A stretch of DNA of 64,000 nt from Sphaerimonospora thailandensis (GCF_016863115.1 NZ_BOOG01000008.1:62001-126000), one strand, 5' to 3'. Numbered from the stretch's first letter, positions 7,628-16,278 are shown. Notes: generated from the sequence alone by a model not told the origin. Translations and numbers: made by a program.

Positions 7628-9633
7628 GCCACGTCTCCGAAGGCGTTCCGCGGGGCGTCCGCGGGGGCGTCGGCGCGCGTTTCGGCGAAGCCGGCGCGGG
7701 ACGCGGACTCCACGACGTTTCCGAAGGCGTACCCGCGGCTGCCCGGCGCGCTCACCGAGAACACGCCGGCTCCGCGGTCGGCCGGCCCGACGGCGTGACG
7801 GAAGACGGCGAACAGCTCCCGCCCGGTGCCCTGCCACCGCTCGTCGCTCAGCGGGGCGCCGGCCAGGGTGGTGTCGGCCAGGGGGGCGCCGGGCAGGGTG
7901 CGGCCGGACAGGTCGGCGAGGACGGTGAGCGTCCCCGCCGAGGAGTCGAGGCGGATCATGTCGCCGTCGCGGAGCAGGGCGATCGGTCCGCCGTCGGCGG
8001 CCTCCGGCGTCAGGTGGATCGCCGAGGGGACCTTGCCCGACGCACCCGACATCCGGCCGTCGGTGACGATCGCCACCTTCCGCCCCCGGTCGAGCAGGAC
8101 CGCCAGCGGCGGGGTCAGCTTGTGCAGTTCGGGCATGCCGTTGGCGCGCGGGCCCTGGTAGCGGACGACCGCGACGAAGTCCTGGTCGTCGAGCTCGCCG
8201 TCCTCGAACGCGCGCAGCAGGTCGAGCTGGTCGTCGAACACCCGGGCCGGGGCCTCGATCACCAGATGTTCGGGCTTGACGGCCGACACCTTGCTGACGG
8301 CCCGGCCGAGGTTGCCCGACAGGATGTGGATGCCGCCGTCGGGTGAGAACGGCTCGCTCACCGGGCGCAGCACGTCGCGCACGTCCAGACCGTCGAGACC
8401 GTCACCGCCTCTGATCGGGACGGCGGCCCGTTCCTCCCAGAGCAGCTCTCCCTCCTTCAGCACGGGAGCGCTCCGGTAGCGGTCCAGACCCTGACCTGCC
8501 ACGGTGCGCACGTCGCGGTGGAGCAGCCCGGCGTCGAGCAGGGCCCCGATGAACACGGCCATCCCGCCCGCCGCCTGGAAGTGGTTCACATCCGCCTGCC
8601 CGTTGGGGTACATGCGGGCGAGCAGCGGCACGACCTTCGACAGGTCGGCCATGTCGTCCCAGGTCAGCGTGATGCCGGCGGCCGCGGCCACGGAGACCAG
8701 GTGCATGGTGTGATTGGTGGAGCCGCCGGAGGCCAGCAGCGCCACGACCGCGTTGACGATCGCCCGCTCGTCGATCACCTCGCCGATGGGGGTGTACTCC
8801 CCGCCATGCGGATTGATCTCGACGGCCCGGCGGGCCGCCGCGTCGGTGAGCGCGTGCCGCAGCTCCGTGCGCGGGTTGACGAACGTCGCACCCGGCAGGT
8901 GCAGGCCCATCACCTCCATGAGCAGCTGGTTGGAGTTGGCGGTGCCGTAGAACGTGCAGGTGCCGGGGGAGTGGTACGAGGCGGCCTCGGCCTCCAGCAT
9001 CTCGGCCCGGCTGATCGCGCCTTCGGCGAACCGCTGCCGGGCCCGGGCCTTGATCTTGTTGGGCAGGCCCGAGGGCATCGGCCCGGCCGGGACGAGCAGC
9101 GCGGGCAGGTGGCCGAAGCGCAGCGCGCCGATGAGCAGCCCGGGGACGATCTTGTCGCAGACCCCGAGCAGCAGTGCGGCGTCGAACATGTCGTGGGACA
9201 GCGCGATCGCGGTCGCCATCGCGATCACGTCGCGGCTGTAGAGCGACAGTTCCATGCCGGCGCGCCCCTGCGTGATGCCGTCGCACATCGCCGGCACGCC
9301 CCCGGCGACCTGCGCGACGCCCCCGGCCGCGCGGACCGCCCGCTTCAGCTGCGCCGGATAGGTCTCGTACGGCTGGTGCGCGGAGAGCATGTCGTTGTAG
9401 GAGGTGACGATCGCCACCCCGGGCTTGGCCGTACCGCGCAGGTCGAGCTTGTCGGCGGCCGGGGCGGCGGCGAAGCCGTGCGCGAGGTTGGCGCACGCCA
9501 GGCGGCCGCGGGCCGGACCCCGCTCGCGAAGCTCCTGTCCCGCCCGTCCGATCCGGTCGAGGTAGTCGGCACGGCTCACCCGGCTGCGACGGCGGATCCG
9601 GTCGGTGACCCGGTTGATCACGTGATTCGTCAC
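7624..9633 (-). CDS. edd: Phosphogluconate dehydratase
   Basis: This 669-residue IlvD/Edd-family enzyme dehydrates 6-phosphogluconate to KDPG. The three likely iron-sulfur cysteines lie in [21 protein letters not shown] and [13 protein letters not shown]. Further family blocks are [26 protein letters not shown] and [20 protein letters not shown]. The start is a GTG without a good Shine-Dalgarno site, possibly a short-leader transcript. The protein is about 60 residues longer than E. coli Edd; part of the excess is a near-repeat ([16 protein letters not shown]) and an Ala-rich tail. It is the first gene of edd-glk-eda and is divergent from a ROK regulator. No zwf or pgl lies nearby. Confidence 0.95.
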   Translation of the reverse strand: MTNHVINRVTDRIRRRSRVSRADYLDRIGRAGQELRERGPARGRLACANLAHGFAAAPAADKLDLRGTAKPGVAIVTSYNDMLSAHQPYETYPAQLKRAVRAAGGVAQVAGGVPAMCDGITQGRAGMELSLYSRDVIAMATAIALSHDMFDAALLLGVCDKIVPGLLIGALRFGHLPALLVPAGPMPSGLPNKIKARARQRFAEGAISRAEMLEAEAASYHSPGTCTFYGTANSNQLLMEVMGLHLPGATFVNPRTELRHALTDAAARRAVEINPHGGEYTPIGEVIDERAIVNAVVALLASGGSTNHTMHLVSVAAAAGITLTWDDMADLSKVVPLLARMYPNGQADVNHFQAAGGMAVFIGALLDAGLLHRDVRTVAGQGLDRYRSAPVLKEGELLWEERAAVPIRGGDGLDGLDVRDVLRPVSEPFSPDGGIHILSGNLGRAVSKVSAVKPEHLVIEAPARVFDDQLDLLRAFEDGELDDQDFVAVVRYQGPRANGMPELHKLTPPLAVLLDRGRKVAIVTDGRMSGASGKVPSAIHLTPEAADGGPIALLRDGDMIRLDSSAGTLTVLADLSGRTLPGAPLADTTLAGAPLSDERWQGTGRELFAVFRHAVGPADRGAGVFSVSAPGSRGYAFGNVVESASRAGFAETRADAPADAPRNAFGDVA

Positions 9634-9671
9634 GGTAGGGAGCGTAGCGGGGAGTTATGTGTTCTTTCAAG

Positions 9672-9685
9672 CCTACTTTTGTAAG
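9672..9685. promoter_or_regulatory. Candidate ROK-repressor operator
   Basis: CCTAC-TTTT-GTAAG is a near-perfect inverted repeat; one change would make the arms identical. It sits in the short region between the divergent edd and ROK-regulator genes, where it could control both promoters. Confidence 0.4.
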
Positions 9686-9702
9686 TCATGCTGAATAAGT
9701 CA

Positions 9703-9732
9703 TTGAGCTTCGGTCAGTGGGTGTGCTTAACT
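9703..9732 (+). promoter_or_regulatory. Predicted sigma70-type promoter for a leaderless mRNA
   Basis: TTGAGC (9703-9708) and TTAACT (9727-9732) are separated by 18 bp. Transcription would start about 7 bp later, at or next to GTG 9739, which matches a leaderless start for the ROK regulator. Both boxes would lie inside the coding region if ATG 9688 were used. Confidence 0.4.
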
Positions 9733-9738
9733 TCGGGG

Positions 9739-10902
9739 GTGACGCGACTTGCGACCGCCGGTGAGGTCTTCCAGCTCATCAGGAGCGGGGAGGGGGTCAC
9801 GCGTGCCGACATCGGCCGCATGACCGGACTGTCACGTCCCGCCGTCACCGCGCGGGTCGCCGAGTTGCTCCAGCGTGGGCTCATCGTGGAGGACGCCGAA
9901 GGCCCCTCCACGGGAGGCCGCCCGCCCGCCCGGCTGCGCTTCGCCGCCTCCGGGGGAGTGGTCCCGGTGGCCTCGCTCGGCGCGAGCCGTACCCAGATCG
10001 CGCTCTGCGACCTGGCCGGGGAGGTGCTGGTGCGCACCGATCTGGAGATCGACGTCGAGGACGGCCCCGATGTCGTGCTGCCCCTGCTCATGGACACCTG
10101 GGACAAGCTGCTCAACGGGTGGGACCTTGACGGGCGGGACACCGTCGTCGGCATCGGGCTCGGCGTCCCCGCGACCGTGGAGTTCGCCGCCGGGCGCACC
10201 GAGAGCGCCCGGGTCATGGCGAGCTGGACGGGCGTGGTCATCCCGCCGATCATCGCCGAGCGGTTCCCCGTGCCCGTCCTGGTCGACAACGACGTGAACG
10301 TCATCGCGATGGGGGAGCATCGCGCAGTGTACGCGGCCGAGTTCGACGATCTGCTGTTCGTGAAGGTCTCCACCCGGATCGGCGCCGGCGTGATCTCCGG
10401 CGGGACCATCCTGCGCGGCGCGCTCGGGGCGGCCGGGGAGATCGGCCACATCCCGGTCAGGGACGGCGGGGGAGTGCTCTGCCGCTGCGGCAACCTCGAC
10501 TGCGTCGACTCGGTCGCCAGCGGCACCGCCATCCTGCGCGACCTGCGCGCCAAGGGCCGGGCGGTACGGTCACTCGCCGACGTGACCGCTCTCGTGCGGG
10601 CGGGCGACGCCGAGACCATGGCGGTGGTACGGCAGGCCGGCCGCCGGCTGGGCGAGGTGATCTCCGGCGCGGTCAACCTGCTCAACCCGTCCGTGGTGGT
10701 TCTCGGCGGCGACGTGGCCGAGATGTTCCAGCCGCTGGTGTCCGGCGTCCGCGAAGTGGTCTACCGGCGGTCGACCCAGCTCGCCACCCGCAGCCTGCGC
10801 ATCGAGCGCAGCCGCCTGGGCGCGGGCGCCGGGATCACCGGCTGCGCGCTCATGGTCCTCGACCGGGTCCTGTCCGCCGACGCCATCGACCGCACCGGCT
10901 GA
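9739..10902 (+). CDS. ROK-family transcriptional regulator
   Basis: This 387-residue NagC/Mlc-like regulator has an N-terminal winged helix-turn-helix (ATAGEVFQLIRSGEGVTRAD, then GLSRPAVTARVAELLQRGLI) and a ROK sugar-binding domain (LVDNDVNVIAMGEH, GAAGEIGHIPV). The zinc motif is present as CRCGNLDCVD. It is transcribed away from edd-glk-eda and probably represses that operon in response to a sugar or sugar phosphate. The start is uncertain. ATG 9688 is in frame and adds 17 residues, but GTG 9739 has a fitting promoter immediately upstream and begins just before the DNA-binding domain. Confidence 0.88.
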   Translation: MTRLATAGEVFQLIRSGEGVTRADIGRMTGLSRPAVTARVAELLQRGLIVEDAEGPSTGGRPPARLRFAASGGVVPVASLGASRTQIALCDLAGEVLVRTDLEIDVEDGPDVVLPLLMDTWDKLLNGWDLDGRDTVVGIGLGVPATVEFAAGRTESARVMASWTGVVIPPIIAERFPVPVLVDNDVNVIAMGEHRAVYAAEFDDLLFVKVSTRIGAGVISGGTILRGALGAAGEIGHIPVRDGGGVLCRCGNLDCVDSVASGTAILRDLRAKGRAVRSLADVTALVRAGDAETMAVVRQAGRRLGEVISGAVNLLNPSVVVLGGDVAEMFQPLVSGVREVVYRRSTQLATRSLRIERSRLGAGAGITGCALMVLDRVLSADAIDRTG

Positions 10903-11003
10903 GTGTCGATCCGGGCATTTCCCGGCGCTTCTGACCGAACGTATGTCCACTAAAATCCTGGCGATCTAGACATAAGCTAGGTGTTCGATCTTCAGGAGAA
11001 CGT

Positions 11004-11792
11004 GTGCGCGAGCGAGTCCGCCGCGTGGTCGAGTCGCGGCGGTTCCAGCGGCTCATCATCGTGGTGATCCTGATCAACGCGGCGACCCTCGGTCTCGAGA
11101 CCTCGCCCTGGGTGCTCGCCCGGTACGGCATCGAACTGCACCTCGTCGACCATGTCGCGCTGTACGTCTTCGTGGCCGAGTTGCTCGCCAAGGGCTACGT
11201 CTACCGGTTGCGGTTCCTGCGCGACCCGTGGAACGTTTTCGACACGCTCATCATCGGCTTCTCGTTCCTGCCCACCGCGGGCGGGCTGTCGGTGCTGCGA
11301 GCGCTGCGCGTGCTGAGGGCCCTGCGGCTGATCTCGGTGGTGCCGTCACTGCGCCGCGTGGTCGCCGCGCTGCTGAGCGCCGTCCCCGGGATGACCTCGA
11401 TCGTGGTGCTGCTCGGGCTGGTGCTCTACGTCGCCGCGGTCATGGGCACCAAGCTGTACGGCGCGGCCGCGCCGGAGTACTTCGGCGACCTGCCCACCTC
11501 GCTCTTCACGCTGTTCCAGGTGATGACCGGAGACGGCTGGTCGGACATCACCCGGGATCTCATGGATACCCACCCGTCGGCCTGGGCGTACTTCGTGGTG
11601 TTCGTCCTGGTCTGCACATTCGTGGTGCTCAACCTCTTCATCGCCGTGGTCGTGAGCGCGATGGAGGAGGAGAGCCGGGAGGAGCGTAAGGCGGAGCGCA
11701 AGGACGACGCCGCGGTGCTGGCCGAGGTCGCCGCCCTGCGCGCCGAGATCCAGGGGCTACGCCAGGCCCTCGCCGACCGCGTCCCCTCCTGA
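11004..11792 (+). CDS. Single-domain voltage-gated cation channel (BacNav/BacCav-like)
   Basis: The 262-residue product has one six-helix channel unit and would work as a homotetramer. S1 lies near residues 15-33 and S2 near 46-66. S4 carries Arg99, Arg102, Arg105 and Arg108 at three-residue spacing (LRALRVLRALRLI). The pore loop is TLFQVMTGDGWSD (169-181) and S6 is WAYFVVFVLVCTFVVLNLFI. The C-terminus is a heptad-like coiled coil (VLAEVAALRAEIQGLRQ). Bacterial sodium channels have TLESW in the filter; here it is TGDGWSD, closer to calcium-channel filters and to the engineered CavAb filter TLDDWSD. GTG 11004 follows CAGGAGAAC. Confidence 0.93.
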   Translation: MRERVRRVVESRRFQRLIIVVILINAATLGLETSPWVLARYGIELHLVDHVALYVFVAELLAKGYVYRLRFLRDPWNVFDTLIIGFSFLPTAGGLSVLRALRVLRALRLISVVPSLRRVVAALLSAVPGMTSIVVLLGLVLYVAAVMGTKLYGAAAPEYFGDLPTSLFTLFQVMTGDGWSDITRDLMDTHPSAWAYFVVFVLVCTFVVLNLFIAVVVSAMEEESREERKAERKDDAAVLAEVAALRAEIQGLRQALADRVPS

Positions 11793-11916
11793 TGCCCGAC
11801 GGGCGGTTTCATGGTGAAGGAGTCTCGGTCGGTCATCGAGGAGCTTCGCGACCTGCTGCTCCAATGGAATCGCGTCAAGGCGGTCGTCGATCTCGACGAT
11901 GCCGGCGCCGCCGCCG

Positions 11917-12171
11917 TCATTCGGGCCGGCCGTACGGTTCCATCGGTTCTATCGGGGGATCGGCGTAGGGTCCTGAGACCTCCGGGTGGTCCCCGGCCGT
12001 CCGCCGGCTCGCGTCCTCGGTCACCCGCATCGCGTACAGATCCTTGGCGGGATCGACGGGGATCAGGCCGTAGCCGGCGTCCACCTCGTCCTCGGCCAGA
12101 TCGAGATGCCGCATCGCGGACTCCAGGCTCGCGCCGCGCGGGAGCCGTACGGTGATGAGTACTTTCCGCAA
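11917..12171 (-). CDS. Small protein, possible stand-alone subtilase propeptide-like domain
   Basis: The 84-residue product begins MRKVLITVRLPRGASLESAM and continues RHLDLAEDEVDAGYGLIPVD and YAMRVTED. That strand-helix-strand-strand pattern resembles the I9 propeptide/inhibitor fold of subtilisins, though identity is too low for certainty. The last 25 residues are Pro/Tyr-rich and probably disordered. It begins 44 bp after the stop of the S8 peptidase on the same strand, so the two form a likely operon. An inhibitor or folding helper of that peptidase is my inference. No signal peptide is present. Confidence 0.7.
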   Translation of the reverse strand: MRKVLITVRLPRGASLESAMRHLDLAEDEVDAGYGLIPVDPAKDLYAMRVTEDASRRTAGDHPEVSGPYADPPIEPMEPYGRPE

Positions 12172-12215
12172 TCTCGCTCCCCGCTGTTCGAGCCCGGGCC
12201 GTTGGCGGGACCGGC

Positions 12216-13577
12216 TCAGGCGGCCTTGGCCGCCCTGCGCCGCAGGGCCGCGATGACGCCCGCGGCGTCCACGACGCCGTACCCGTAGTCGTAGTCATAG
12301 CCTACGTCGCTGCGATCATCGGCGGTACGGCGCAGCAGTGTCCTGAGCTGGCTCGCCGACAGCTTGGCGGACGGCCACAGGGTGCGGACCGCGGCGACCA
12401 GCCCGGCCGCGACGGGACAGGCGGCGGAGGTGCCGGAGTCTGGTTCGTCGTCACCGAAGGCCTGAGAGCCGGCGAAATGGGTGTACGCGCAGAAGTCCGG
12501 CTTGCGTTCCGCGAGCCGGCCGGGCCCCTGAGAGGAGTAGCCGACCCGCTGCCCGTTCGTGTCGACGCCGCCGATCGACAGCACCTTGGGATGGGAGTTG
12601 GCCCCCACGATGGGCCGGTCGGGGAAGGCGCAACGGGAGTCCCGGCATTCCCGGCCGCAGTTTCCGGCGGCGAACAGGATGTCGGCCCCGGCCTCGGCGA
12701 GGCTGCCGATGATCAGGTTGAACGGGTGGGCGGGATTGTCCGAGTAGTTGCCCGGGTTGCCGGGTGGGAAGTCCCAGCGCGGGGAGAACGACCCCCAGCT
12801 GTTGGTGATCACGAGCGCACGTGACTCGGCCGGCTGGGCCTCCAGCACGTTCCGCAGGTGCGCGTACGCGGCGATCGCGTCGGAGAGCAGGCCGTCCAGT
12901 GTCGATCCGCCGCGACGGCGCGACAGCAGCACCGGCATGTCGAGGAGGGACGCATTGGGCGCTGAGATGAGCGCGTCGAACGCGCACATCGTGCCGTGGT
13001 CGACCGGATGCTCGCCCGGCTTTCCGGACACCCCGGCGGGACTCCAGCTCCGGTCCCTGTCGACGGTGATGTCATGCCCGAGGACGCGTTCGACGTGGGC
13101 GGCGTTGATCCCGGTGTCGACGACGGCCAGGGCGACTCCGCTGCCGTCGAGCCCCTCGGCCGCCAGGTCGGTCACGCGCAGCAGCCGCGCCACGTCGTGC
13201 CGGTCCCCGACGGCCGGGTCGTCGCCACAGGTGAGGCTGCTCTCGATGACCGGGTCGGAGTAGACGGCGACGACCTCTCCGCGGGTCATGGGCAGCAGCG
13301 AGACACGGGTGGAGATCTCGTCGTCGGCGATCTCGCCGCAGACCACGACGGACGCCTCCTCCGGGCGCATCGAGAAGGTCAGCGGCTGGCTGAGGGAGAG
13401 CGGGTCGCCACCGGGGGTGGCGGGAACCGGGCGGGGCACCGCGACGGGCGCGAACGAGTGGTCGAGGACGACGCCCGGCAGCCCGTCGGCGACATCGGAG
13501 GCGGTGACGGCGACGGTGGGGTCGGCGACCGCCGCGACCAGGTCGGGCGACGGGCGGAGCTGGATGAGAACGCGCAT
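12216..13577 (-). CDS. S8 family serine peptidase (subtilase), apparently cytoplasmic
   Basis: The 453-residue subtilase carries the full catalytic triad: Asp154 in AVVDTGIN, His194 in DHGTMCAF and Ser384 in SGTSAACPVAAG, with the oxyanion Asn306 in FAAGNCG. Residues 1-145 are a non-homologous N-terminal region that starts with a short strand motif (MRVLIQLRPS). I see no signal peptide, membrane helix or sorting signal, so it should act in the cytoplasm or leave by an unusual route. Several Cys residues cluster at 307-316 (CGRECRDSRC). It is followed by the small partner gene at 12171 and preceded by the decamer repeat tract. Confidence 0.9.
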   Translation of the reverse strand: MRVLIQLRPSPDLVAAVADPTVAVTASDVADGLPGVVLDHSFAPVAVPRPVPATPGGDPLSLSQPLTFSMRPEEASVVVCGEIADDEISTRVSLLPMTRGEVVAVYSDPVIESSLTCGDDPAVGDRHDVARLLRVTDLAAEGLDGSGVALAVVDTGINAAHVERVLGHDITVDRDRSWSPAGVSGKPGEHPVDHGTMCAFDALISAPNASLLDMPVLLSRRRGGSTLDGLLSDAIAAYAHLRNVLEAQPAESRALVITNSWGSFSPRWDFPPGNPGNYSDNPAHPFNLIIGSLAEAGADILFAAGNCGRECRDSRCAFPDRPIVGANSHPKVLSIGGVDTNGQRVGYSSQGPGRLAERKPDFCAYTHFAGSQAFGDDEPDSGTSAACPVAAGLVAAVRTLWPSAKLSASQLRTLLRRTADDRSDVGYDYDYGYGVVDAAGVIAALRRRAAKAA

Positions 13578-13710
13578 GTCGATTCACTCCGTATCTGTGC
13601 CGTGACGTGTTGTCACCACCTTCCTCCACGGGAAAAGCCGCGTCCACTCATTCCGATGATCAACCGGCACGCGTCGCCGCGAAGTCGTCCGGAAACCGCC
13701 CATAAGCCGC

Positions 13711-13800
13711 TCAGACCCGCTCAAAGCGGGCCAGAGCTAGTCGGAGCGGGTCAGAGCTAGTCAGAGCGGGTCAGAGCGGGTCAGGGCGAGTCAGAAACCG
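13711..13800. repeat. Nine degenerate 10-bp tandem repeats
   Basis: Nine decamers in strict register follow the consensus TCAGAGCGGG (for example TCAAAGCGGG, TCGGAGCGGG, TCAGAGCTAG, TCAGGGCGAG). The period is about one DNA helical turn. The tract covers the end of the LCP gene and lies upstream of the S8 peptidase gene on the same strand. Confidence 0.8.
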
Positions 13801-15764
13801 CACAGTTCATCGAGGCCCTTGGCCTCCCTGTCGTCGTTCGGCGTCGGGGTCCGCGTCGGCTGCGTGATCAGCCGGCTCCTGGACGGCGAGGGGTTCGCCG
13901 AGACCTGTGGCGTGGCCGCGCCCGCCGTCGCAGGGACGCCCGAGGGGGACGCCTTCGCCGCGACCGTGCGACGGTCGGTCATGGACTCGCGGATTGCCTT
14001 CAGAGTGAGCGCCCTGATCTTGTCCCAATTCGGGTTGCCCGGCCAGACCAGCGGCGGCACGAACTGCAAGCTGGTGATCTTGGCGTCCTTCGCCTTCAGG
14101 CCGAGCGGCACCAGGTGTTCCAGCAAGTCGCGCGGGATGTCCGTACGGAACATGTGCCGGGTCGCACCGGCGATCTTGGTGAAGTTGGTGAGCACGGTCG
14201 CCGGGTTGGCCTGCTGGGCGAGCGCGCCGATGACGCAGCGCTGCCGGCTCATCCGGGAGAAGTCGTCGCTGTCCACCCGGGACCGTCCGTACCAGAGCAC
14301 CTCTTCGCCGGTCAGCCTGCGGTAGCCCGCCTTGATGGTGCCGGCGGTGCCGAAGTGCCCACCCCACTTGATGTCCCGCTCGACGCGCATCCGCAGGCCG
14401 CCCATCGCGTCGATCAGCCGGGCGAAGCCGAACATGTCGACCATCGCGTAGTAGTCGATTTTCAGGCCGAGCGTGTACCCGATCGCGTCCTTGAGTGCCT
14501 GTGCTCCCCGGTTCTTCCCGCCCATCACCTGCGGATTGTTGTCCGCGTAGTACCAGACGGCGTTGAGCAGGCCCTGCTCGGCGGTGAACCCGTCGGGGAA
14601 CTGCTTGTGCAGCGGGCTGCTCGGGGGGAAGCGGACGTACTGCAGGTTGCGCGGCAGGCTGAACAGCACGGTGTTGCCGGTGGCGAGGTTGACGCTGGCC
14701 ACGGTCATGGAGTCGGTGCGCACGCTCTCCCGGTTGCCCGCCGCGTCTCCGCCGATCAGGAGGAAGTTGATCCGCTTGCGCCCGTTCCACGGGTCTTCGG
14801 CCCTGATCGGAACGGGCGTCGGTCCGCTGCCGTCCGAGGGGGCCGTGATCGCGTCGAGCGTCTCGCCCACGGCCTTGACCGCGCTCGCGGTCAGCGCGAA
14901 GGGCGCCATCACCGACACCGACAGCACTCCGGCGACGATGCCGGACACGATCTGGCCGTTCTGGGACAGACGCCTGGGACGCAGCGTGACGTAGGACAGG
15001 ACCATCAGGGTGAACCACGCGAGCGCGCACACCCCGGAGCCGATCATGATCGTTGTGAGCGTGCTCGACCTGATGACCGCGCCCGCGTCGCCGGTGAACC
15101 GCAGGCCGTACAGCACGATCGCGACCAGTACCACACCGAAGGCGGCCAGCAGCCCGAAACCGAGGCGGCGCCGGCCCGCCCGCAGGTGGGCGGCACCGGG
15201 GACCAGCGCGGACAGCGCGGTCCAGCCGATCAGCGAAGCGGTGGTGAGCGGCCGGGCGTAACGGGGACCGCGCGCCGCGGGGCCCTGCCCGGGACCGCGT
15301 GATCGGGACCCCTGGCGGGGATCCGGGCTCCGCTGCCCCTGCCCGCGTCGTCCCTGCCCGCGCTGCCCTGGCCCGTGTCGTCCCTGTCCGTCCTGGCCGT
15401 CGGTGCGTTGCCCGTGTTGTCGTTGCCCGCGCTGTTCTTGCCCTCGCGGCGGGGATGCCTGCGGTGTCTGCCGGGACTCGCCACCCTGCCCCGTGCCCTG
15501 CTGGGGACCCTGGTGGAGGCCCTGTTGGGGTTCCTGCTGGGGCCTCCGACGGGGACGCGGCCGCGGCTGTGTCTGTGACATGTCGCGGGTCTGTGACAGG
15601 TCGGAGACCTGTGACGTGTCGGGGGTCTGTGACGTGTCGGGGCCTCCGTCGGCCCGCTCCGCGTTCCTGCCCGCCGTTCGCCTCCTGGCCGATGATCGGC
15701 CCGCGCTCCGGCGCGCCGCGCGTTCCGGGCCGTCAGCCGGGTCAGCAGGCCCCTCGCCGCGCAT
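13791..15764 (-). CDS. LytR-CpsA-Psr (LCP) family cell-wall glycopolymer transferase
   Basis: This 657-residue membrane protein should attach undecaprenyl-linked glycopolymers to peptidoglycan. The first 170 residues are cytoplasmic, Gln/Gly/Arg-rich and repetitive (DTSQTPDTSQVSDLSQ, then GQRGQGRRGQGQR). Three or four membrane helices follow (about 175-300). The LCP domain starts at RINFLLIGGDA and has RTDSMTVASVNL, SLPRNLQYV, the basic GRSRVDSDDFSRMSRQR segment and a Ser/Pro/Thr-rich tail after residue 600. The start has GGAGAG ten bases upstream. The long basic, disordered N-terminus is unusual for LCP proteins and may bind division or envelope factors. Confidence 0.9.
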   Translation of the reverse strand: MRGEGPADPADGPERAARRSAGRSSARRRTAGRNAERADGGPDTSQTPDTSQVSDLSQTRDMSQTQPRPRPRRRPQQEPQQGLHQGPQQGTGQGGESRQTPQASPPRGQEQRGQRQHGQRTDGQDGQGRHGPGQRGQGRRGQGQRSPDPRQGSRSRGPGQGPAARGPRYARPLTTASLIGWTALSALVPGAAHLRAGRRRLGFGLLAAFGVVLVAIVLYGLRFTGDAGAVIRSSTLTTIMIGSGVCALAWFTLMVLSYVTLRPRRLSQNGQIVSGIVAGVLSVSVMAPFALTASAVKAVGETLDAITAPSDGSGPTPVPIRAEDPWNGRKRINFLLIGGDAAGNRESVRTDSMTVASVNLATGNTVLFSLPRNLQYVRFPPSSPLHKQFPDGFTAEQGLLNAVWYYADNNPQVMGGKNRGAQALKDAIGYTLGLKIDYYAMVDMFGFARLIDAMGGLRMRVERDIKWGGHFGTAGTIKAGYRRLTGEEVLWYGRSRVDSDDFSRMSRQRCVIGALAQQANPATVLTNFTKIAGATRHMFRTDIPRDLLEHLVPLGLKAKDAKITSLQFVPPLVWPGNPNWDKIRALTLKAIRESMTDRRTVAAKASPSGVPATAGAATPQVSANPSPSRSRLITQPTRTPTPNDDREAKGLDELCGF

Positions 15765-15861
15765 GGTTCACCGCTCTCCATCCCTCCGTGAAACCTGGCT
15801 AGGGATTCTAGTCCCCATATCTGGACAAGATTGACATAAGCCAGATAGCTGCGGCGTAACG

Positions 15862-16125
15862 TCAGGACACGTAGGACGAGCCCATGACCCAGGTGTTGCA
15901 CTGGTACGCCTTCGGCCGCGTGTCCGACTCCTGGTAGCCCTGGTTCGGCGTCCAGCCGGGTGGCGGCCCGGGCTGTGACGGCGCGGGAGGCGGATACTGC
16001 GCGGGCGGGTACGGCGCGGGCGGAGGCTGGGCGGTCGGGTACGGTGCGGCCGGCGGGTGCGGCCCGGCCGGGTACGGCGCACGCCCGCGTGGCGGCGGTG
16101 GAGGAGGAGGGTACTGCGACGCCAA
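15862..16125 (-). CDS. Small proline/tyrosine-rich protein
   Basis: The predicted 87-residue product is almost wholly Pro, Tyr, Ala and Gln (repeats of PYP, APYP, PPPP) and ends YQCNTWVMGSSYVS. No fold or membrane helix is visible. I favour TTG 16125 because an AAAGGGGG ribosome site lies 7 bases upstream; ATG 16161 in the same frame would add 12 residues. Pro-rich peptides of this kind often act as flexible surface or scaffold segments in actinobacteria, but no function can be assigned. It is divergent from the LysR gene. Confidence 0.5.
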   Translation of the reverse strand: MASQYPPPPPPPRGRAPYPAGPHPPAAPYPTAQPPPAPYPPAQYPPPAPSQPGPPPGWTPNQGYQESDTRPKAYQCNTWVMGSSYVS

Positions 16126-16278
16126 GACTTTGCCCCCTTTACTGATTCGAGGCGAAAGCATACTGATTTCCCGATCAGTGGTGGATGACGCACATGTCCG
16201 CGTACGATACGTAATCGAGTGAAGTGATCTCGGTAATGTTCCGGAATCGTTTGGCCCATCTGCCTTAGCGTTTTTCGC

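Noticed and set aside
5927-7798. Long plus-strand open frame of 623 codons opposite eda and glk
   Set aside because: It is antisense to two genes with full catalytic motifs. Its product is an Arg/Gly/Pro-rich string without domains, typical of a shadow frame in G/C-rich DNA.
8518-9684. Plus-strand frame of 388 codons opposite edd
   Set aside because: It is antisense to a conserved dehydratase and has no recognisable domain.
11811-12155. Plus-strand frame starting MVKESRSVIEELRDLLLQWN
   Set aside because: The first ~35 residues look protein-like, but the rest is antisense to the conserved 84-residue gene and Arg/Pro-rich. It could be a relic, but I cannot support it.
12559-13263. Additional plus-strand frames opposite the S8 peptidase
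   Set aside because: They are shadow frames; the antisense peptidase has an intact Asp-His-Ser triad.
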